Shown here: one piece after another, positions 58,907-64,000 of the stretch | Position numbering within the stretch: the stretch's first letter is position 1 | Layout of the letters: each line of letters opens with the position of its first letter | Origin: Lederbergia galactosidilytica | GTDB lineage: Bacteria; Bacillota; Bacilli; Bacillales; Bacillaceae_C | Direction of reading: 5' to 3' | Assembly (NCBI RefSeq): GCF_017873565.1 | Contig: NZ_JAGGKH010000001.1 | Span: forward strand, 372,001-436,000 | Length of the DNA stretch: 64,000 nt | Notes under the pieces: model-generated | The model's database searches: none | The model's input: only the letters and a program-made list of their open reading frames with translations | Told to the model about the DNA's origin: nothing | Made by a program: the position numbers and the translations under genes

Positions 58907-59788
58907 CTAATCCTTCAACCCAGAAGTCGCCATGGTTTGCATGACACTACTTTGAGAGATAATAAAGAGTGTAATCGGTACAATCATTAATAACAGTGCT
59001 ACTGCTGCACCAACTCCTGCCCTCGCAATCCCGCCTTCTGAAATCTGACCAAGTGCATAGTGTAGCGTTTTCAAATTCTCACTGTAAATAAAGCTGCCTC
59101 CATCTGTTCCCCATAGGGCGGGAAATTGCAAAATTAAAAGTGTTAGCCATGCAGGTCTTACATTCGGCATAACAATACTCCAAAAAATCCGATATTCACT
59201 TGCTCCGTCTATTTTTGCCGCCTCTAATATTGAATCGGGAATCTGCTCCATAAATTGTTTCATCAGAAACAGGCCTAATGGAAATGCCAAAGATGGAACA
59301 ATAATCGAAGCATGTGTATTTATCCAGCCTAACCAGGACATCACCATGTAGTTAGGTATTGCTGTTACGTGTCCAGAAAACATCAGTGCTAAGATAACAA
59401 TATTAAATAATGTTTTTGATCCATAGAAACGATATTTCGCTAATGGATATGCTGCGGCAGAAGCTAATAATATATGACCAATAGTTCCGACTAAAGTAAT
59501 TAATAAAGTATTCACGATATAGCGGGATAACGGTACCCAAGAATCCCCCATTAAGGCGAAGAGATCAAAAAAATTATCTAAAGTTGGATTTTTGACGAAG
59601 AAACGTGGCGGAAATATAAATATCTCATCCAATGGCTTAAACGCATTATTCACAGCATAAATCAATGGTAAAGCCATAAAGGAGCCGAATAACGCTAAAA
59701 GTACAAACAGGAAAAAGCTAACGGCAAAAGAGCGATTCAACTTTTTCTGCTTGATGAAAAATCTTCGTAACTTTATCACCAACCTCAC
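58907..59788 (-). CDS. Carbohydrate ABC permease (MalG type), cluster 2, pair 1
   Basis: 293 residues, six predicted helices, CUT1 loop SILEAAKIDGASEYRIFWSIVMP. Its start (GTG) overlaps the stop of the upstream permease by four bases. It belongs to the importer of the large binding protein encoded at 60758-63652. A GTG three codons later is an alternative start with a better-placed GAGG. Confidence 0.9.
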   Translation of the reverse strand: MRLVIKLRRFFIKQKKLNRSFAVSFFLFVLLALFGSFMALPLIYAVNNAFKPLDEIFIFPPRFFVKNPTLDNFFDLFALMGDSWVPLSRYIVNTLLITLVGTIGHILLASAAAYPLAKYRFYGSKTLFNIVILALMFSGHVTAIPNYMVMSWLGWINTHASIIVPSLAFPLGLFLMKQFMEQIPDSILEAAKIDGASEYRIFWSIVMPNVRPAWLTLLILQFPALWGTDGGSFIYSENLKTLHYALGQISEGGIARAGVGAAVALLLMIVPITLFIISQSSVMQTMATSGLKD

Positions 59789-60741
59789 TCACCAATCTTT
59801 CTTAATAATTTCTGTGTTAGTAGGTTTGTTCCGATCATAAGGCTGAATAATACTGTAGCTATGGCGGATGAGTATCCCATTTCAAAGCGAATTGTCCCGT
59901 AGTCCATCAAATGTGTGACGATTGTATGAGCAGCATAGTTTACACTTGGAAAACCAGCTAATGCAATCGCGATATCGGCCACCGCAAAGGATTGCGTAAT
60001 TTGCAACACAGCACCAAACATTAATTGCGGACGCATAGATGGCAATGTAATAAACCATAGTTCTTGCCATCTATTTTTAATCCCATCCACTGCACCAGCT
60101 TCTATAAGTGTCTTATCAATTGTTTGCAGCCCTGCAATAAAGGCTAAAAAGCTCGTTCCTAGACTTAACCAAAGTTGGACAATGATCACGATAGTTAATA
60201 TATATTTCTCATCACTTAACCATTGTATCGGCTCGAGTATAAAACCAAGCTTCATTAATATTCCATTTAAATAGCCGTAACTATCACCAGAAAATACAAT
60301 TAACCAAATGAAAAATATATTCCCGGATATGGAAGGTGCATAGAATATAAGTGTCATAAATGCACGGATCTTCGGAGAGAGTTCATTTATAATCCAAGCA
60401 AATATGAAACAGGCAATATAACTAACTGGTCCAGTAATGGCGGCAAATAAGAAAGTGTTTTTTAACGAAATTAAAAAGATATCGTCATTTAAAAATAGTC
60501 TCGAATAATTTTGCCAACCAACAAATCTGGGAAATTCAAGCATATTAAAATAAAAGAAACTTAAACCAAGTGAAATGACAACAGGGATAACCGTAAAGGC
60601 AAAGAATATTATCATATATGGCGCCATTAAAATATAATAATGTTTATCTCGCTTAACCTTTGATACGACATGAGCCCATCTCGATTTTTTCCTCGGTTTG
60701 ATAGAGCCTTGTATGGGTTGGGTTGTCGATTCAGCATGCAT
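59785..60741 (-). CDS. Carbohydrate ABC permease (MalF type), cluster 2, pair 1
   Basis: 318 residues with a basic cytoplasmic N-terminus of about 35 residues, six predicted helices and the loop TLIEAGAVDGIKNRWQEL. The start ATG has GGAGGTAG upstream and lies 17 bp after the binding-protein gene. Overlaps its partner permease by four bases. Confidence 0.9.
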   Translation of the reverse strand: MHAESTTQPIQGSIKPRKKSRWAHVVSKVKRDKHYYILMAPYMIIFFAFTVIPVVISLGLSFFYFNMLEFPRFVGWQNYSRLFLNDDIFLISLKNTFLFAAITGPVSYIACFIFAWIINELSPKIRAFMTLIFYAPSISGNIFFIWLIVFSGDSYGYLNGILMKLGFILEPIQWLSDEKYILTIVIIVQLWLSLGTSFLAFIAGLQTIDKTLIEAGAVDGIKNRWQELWFITLPSMRPQLMFGAVLQITQSFAVADIAIALAGFPSVNYAAHTIVTHLMDYGTIRFEMGYSSAIATVLFSLMIGTNLLTQKLLRKIGE

Positions 60742-60757
60742 CGGCTTCTACCTCCAA

Positions 60758-63652
60758 TTAGTAGGATAAATTAAACTCTTTGCGTTTAATTTCTATCTCA
60801 TCATTAATATAGATAATATAATCATTTAACGCTTCACGCGGATTCTCATTGTTATTGACAACTTTTCTAAAAGCATTATCCAAATGGCGACCGGTAAAAT
60901 ACCCACCTGGCACTTGTGGGATACCATCTACCCATTGCCATTGTCTTTTTAATTTTTGATAGTCCGTTACTGGCCAAGGCAGTTCCTCCAAAGCCTCCAT
61001 GTTAGCGGTTGGATAACGAGCGGCTTCCCCCATTAGACCTTCCATTTCACGTCCATATTGAATTTGCGTTTCCTTAGAAGTCCACCATTTCATATATTCC
61101 CATGCTAACTCCTTGCTCTCCGAGTTTTCCAACATCACAACAGCAGATGTAGAACTTGCCACTTGATGGTTTACACTACCGTCTTCTTCCTCCGTTCCCG
61201 GAACAACAGTAAAATCCCATTGTTTACGTATTTCGGGAGCCATTACAGTCAATAAATTATATGTTGTATAATCAGCAATTCCAATTGGCATTTCCCCTAC
61301 CCGAAAACGATTGGCGAAATCTGCTTGAAGGGGAAATTTATAATTAGTATAGAATTGTGTCCAAGTCTTAAATACATCCATCGCAATCTCCGAATCAAGT
61401 GCACTTTTCGTGTCCTGATCGCGATAGAATTTACCATTGTTTTGATAAAGCAGCATAGCAAACGTTGGATTCGGCTCTAACGTTACATTATCTGCTCCAC
61501 TTTCTAACGGTAAATAAAACTCCATATTGTGTTTTTGTAGAACTGAAATCATATTGTATACTTCCTGCCATGTTTCAGGCGGAGTTAATTCTAACTCTTC
61601 TAAAATGTCTTTGCGGTAGAATAGCATAGGAAAGGTTTGCTGTTCTGGTAAGGCATATACTCCGTTATTATAGCGATATGGTACAAGGGCACTGTCTCGA
61701 AAACGCGTGCTCACTTCTTCATAATCTGCAAACTGAGTTAAATCTGCTGCTGCATTCCGCATCGCATAATTTATTGGTACATCCTCACCTATTTGCATAG
61801 CTACATCTGGTCCCTCATTGGCCAAAGTAGCAGGCAAAAGAATATCCCCTGGAACTAGTCGCAAATTAACAGAGATTCCTGTTTGCCTTGTAAATGAATC
61901 ATCAATAAGTCGTTTCATAACCTGCGCCTGGTCTCTTCCTGTTGTAATCCAGACAGTGATGAATTGGTCATTTTCTTCCACATTACCAATACTGTCATAA
62001 TCTTCAGTATAAGAGGCAAAGAGCCCTCCGACCTCATGTTTCATCTTCGCAATAATATTTGCCTGGGGCTTAGGCAATTGGACATCAGGTGATGATATGA
62101 TTAAATAATCTAAAGTTAACGGTTGCTCTTTCACTGTTAATATCCACGTACCAAGACCGCCCACATTAACCTTAAATGTATCTAAACGGTTGGCAATCGT
62201 ATCGGGACGTTTTACCATGTCTCTTAGTTGTCGGACAATCGAGTGAAGAGCTGCTACTTTATCACTGCGTTCTCCCGTCATTTCTTCCATATACTTAGCG
62301 ACACTCTCAATTATTTCAGCCTGCTCTGCAAAATTATCAATTAAATTTGGAATACGCTTCTCTAATTGATAATCACGATAAGGATCAGGTGAATTTGAGG
62401 TAATCATTAATATTTGGCGATACATTTCATTCAACTGAAGCACACTGGACTCAATTGTTCTTAATAAAGGGGCGATTTCTCCCATTGTCACTTGCATTCG
62501 GATAGTATGCTTGCCTTCACTTAAATGAAAAAGATATGGATCATCATTACCTAGCACATCCATTTGCCAATCTATACTATAGTTAAACCGCAAGCGTTTC
62601 ATCTCTTCAAATGGATACTTTCCATCTATCATAAGATCGCGCGTTGCATACACGCCCCTTAATTGATCTTGTTTATGTTTTAATGCAATTTGGTAGAGAC
62701 CTTCTTCCTCCACCTCGAATTCCCATTCAATCCATTGTCCAGGTATTTTCCAATTTACCCCACCAATGGTATTCACTCTAAGCTTAGATACGTGATAAGG
62801 CTCAACTGTTGGACTAGAACGATCCTGCAATGGATAAAGGGTAGGAGAAGATTTATACGTCGCTTCTTCAGCTTGAATAAGGATGGATTGCCCGGTAGTA
62901 GTCTTATACTCTTCTTTATACTGGTTACTTACTTCTTCGTAAGTCTGTAGCTCTTGTTCTTGATATAATTCAATATAATCAATCGCCATAGGCTCACGTA
63001 AAGCTTTAAACGTAAGCTCCTGCTCACCACTTTCAAAAAAGAACAAATATGGATCCTCATAGTAACCGTCACTACTTACAAAAGAAGCTGTTTGCCAAAA
63101 GGGCTTCTCTACCTGTCTTGGCGTCATATCATTGCCTCGATCATCGCGCAAGATTTCGTCTTCAGCATTCCCCCATGTTCGATCAAAAAGTAAAAGGTCT
63201 GCTCCATCAAAAGGTATCTCTTGATTAATATAGAACTCTCTCTGGATCGCCGAGCTTTTCCCTTCTATTGGGTAATAATGTATTCGTATGTTATAAAGTC
63301 CTGTTTCCGGGATCTCAGCCTTCCAAGTTATAGAACCTGATTCCGGTGTAATGATTGATTCACCTTCTAATCCCTCTAGTTGTTTAACAACTTCAAAACC
63401 ATCGCCTTCAACATGACTAAAATTTTCCCCTTCAACGCGAATTGTCTTATTAGGCCTTCCCTTAGACGCATACATCTCTACATAATGTTCATAATCACCT
63501 TCATTATTTTGGTTCGTGACAGCTTCAAAGTTATTCCCTGCATATGCTCTATTAGATCCCAAGGAGTTTAGTAGAGTTGAGGCTAAGATGAATAATAAGA
63601 TTACAATCAGACCTAAGAAAAGACTTATACTTGTTCCTTTTACACTTCTCAC
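60758..63652 (-). CDS. Large solute-binding protein fused to carbohydrate-binding-like modules
   Basis: 964 residues, roughly twice the size of a normal binding protein. After a membrane anchor (9-32) come two beta-sandwich modules resembling CBM35/malectin folds (about 65-230, containing RVEGENFSHVEG; and 255-400, containing LIQAEEATYKSS), a helical spacer (405-490), a further short domain, then a family 1 solute-binding domain (560-950; QFITVWITTGRDQAQVMKRL, LANEGPDVAMQIGED, YALPEQQTFPMLFYRKDIL). No lipobox; the N-terminal helix probably stays in the membrane. GTG start with AAGGAGGG. Permeases follow directly. Confidence 0.85.
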   Translation of the reverse strand: MRSVKGTSISLFLGLIVILLFILASTLLNSLGSNRAYAGNNFEAVTNQNNEGDYEHYVEMYASKGRPNKTIRVEGENFSHVEGDGFEVVKQLEGLEGESIITPESGSITWKAEIPETGLYNIRIHYYPIEGKSSAIQREFYINQEIPFDGADLLLFDRTWGNAEDEILRDDRGNDMTPRQVEKPFWQTASFVSSDGYYEDPYLFFFESGEQELTFKALREPMAIDYIELYQEQELQTYEEVSNQYKEEYKTTTGQSILIQAEEATYKSSPTLYPLQDRSSPTVEPYHVSKLRVNTIGGVNWKIPGQWIEWEFEVEEEGLYQIALKHKQDQLRGVYATRDLMIDGKYPFEEMKRLRFNYSIDWQMDVLGNDDPYLFHLSEGKHTIRMQVTMGEIAPLLRTIESSVLQLNEMYRQILMITSNSPDPYRDYQLEKRIPNLIDNFAEQAEIIESVAKYMEEMTGERSDKVAALHSIVRQLRDMVKRPDTIANRLDTFKVNVGGLGTWILTVKEQPLTLDYLIISSPDVQLPKPQANIIAKMKHEVGGLFASYTEDYDSIGNVEENDQFITVWITTGRDQAQVMKRLIDDSFTRQTGISVNLRLVPGDILLPATLANEGPDVAMQIGEDVPINYAMRNAAADLTQFADYEEVSTRFRDSALVPYRYNNGVYALPEQQTFPMLFYRKDILEELELTPPETWQEVYNMISVLQKHNMEFYLPLESGADNVTLEPNPTFAMLLYQNNGKFYRDQDTKSALDSEIAMDVFKTWTQFYTNYKFPLQADFANRFRVGEMPIGIADYTTYNLLTVMAPEIRKQWDFTVVPGTEEEDGSVNHQVASSTSAVVMLENSESKELAWEYMKWWTSKETQIQYGREMEGLMGEAARYPTANMEALEELPWPVTDYQKLKRQWQWVDGIPQVPGGYFTGRHLDNAFRKVVNNNENPREALNDYIIYINDEIEIKRKEFNLSY

Positions 63653-63733
63653 TTGTTCTTCCCTCCTTGCAAATCAAGAGTTTAATCATGAACAGTCACC
63701 ATAAATACCAACTGGTGACTGTTCCATTTAAGC

Positions 63734-64000
63734 CTATTGGCCATAAATTTCATCAATTGCTGTCTGAAATGGTGTCTTATATTTTTCAATAACAGTTGAT
63801 ATAGATGTTCCATTATTCAACTCATCTAGCAATTCATAGTAAGGTAAAGACGGGAATGTATTATGATCCAGTACCACCATACCGTCACTAGCCATTACAG
63901 CATTTTCAATATCAGATTCATTTGTCAGGTTACTTTCCAAGGTCGCCTGTAATGAATAATCATACATGGATTCAATATCGTTAATTTTTTCCCATATATA
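63734..64000 (-). CDS. C-terminal end of an unidentified protein cut by the right edge
   Basis: The frame is open from 64000 to the stop at 63734, giving 88 residues (the ATG at 63967 is internal). The ending with ISTVIEKYKTPFQTAIDEIYGQ resembles the C-termini of ABC solute-binding proteins, but this is too short to be sure. It ends 82 bp before the large binding-protein gene and is on the same strand, so is likely the preceding gene of the cluster. Confidence 0.55.
   Translation of the reverse strand, partial: YIWEKINDIESMYDYSLQATLESNLTNESDIENAVMASDGMVVLDHNTFPSLPYYELLDELNNGTSISTVIEKYKTPFQTAIDEIYGQ

Noticed and set aside
63734-63967. Complete 77-residue gene starting at ATG 63967
   Set aside because: The frame continues open to the window edge and there is no ribosome site before this ATG, so it is the tail of a larger gene.

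Overview
The window looks like the chromosome of a low-GC Firmicute of the Bacillaceae. The genes have strong GGAGG-type ribosome sites and TTG/GTG starts, lipoproteins carry lipoboxes, the arabinose repressor is the GntR/LacI chimera AraR, and cre-like catabolite operators are frequent. I cannot name the genus. Nearly all genes lie on the minus strand. No tRNA, rRNA, CRISPR array or prophage was seen.

Left part (1-16 kb). A Leloir galactose set (galT cut by the left edge, galE, galK) is divergent from a ROK-family repressor. It is followed by a LysM/M14 cell-wall peptidase, manA with a VanZ-like protein and an MFS permease, a GDSL esterase, a MoxR/DUF58/DUF4129 cluster, galM and a DUF4870 membrane protein.

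Middle part (16-50 kb). This is a large arabinogalactan/arabinan utilisation region. It encodes GH43 and GH35 enzymes, a LacI-family regulator, an ABC importer (two permeases plus binding lipoprotein), a GH30 galactanase, a secreted modular GH43 of the exo-beta-1,3-galactanase type, two intact and one broken orphan binding lipoproteins, and a divergent heparinase II/III-like protein. Further on are araM, a wall-anchored endo-arabinanase with an LPNTA sorting signal, two GH51 arabinofuranosidases around a small Cys-rich protein, araB-araD-araA and divergent araR. The chain is coherent: extracellular galactanases and arabinanase cut the polymer, ABC importers without their own ATPase take up oligosaccharides, and cytoplasmic GH35/GH51/GH43 release galactose and arabinose for the Leloir and AraBAD pathways. 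A palindromic cre/LacI-type operator recurs in front of the genes between 20 and 36 kb. A TnpB (IS200/IS605-type) element has inserted into one binding-protein gene.

Right part (50-64 kb). A tightly packed, poorly described transport cluster runs off the right edge. It encodes a 964-residue solute-binding protein fused to carbohydrate-binding-like domains, two permease pairs, an NHL-repeat/TPR membrane protein, a Yip1-like membrane protein, a DUF5696 lipoprotein that looks like a glycosidase, and a GH43 enzyme. It is the best candidate for an undescribed system here.

Non-coding structure includes a dispersed ~140 bp intergenic repeat in three places (one copy permuted), two MITE-like inverted-repeat elements and several strong terminators.
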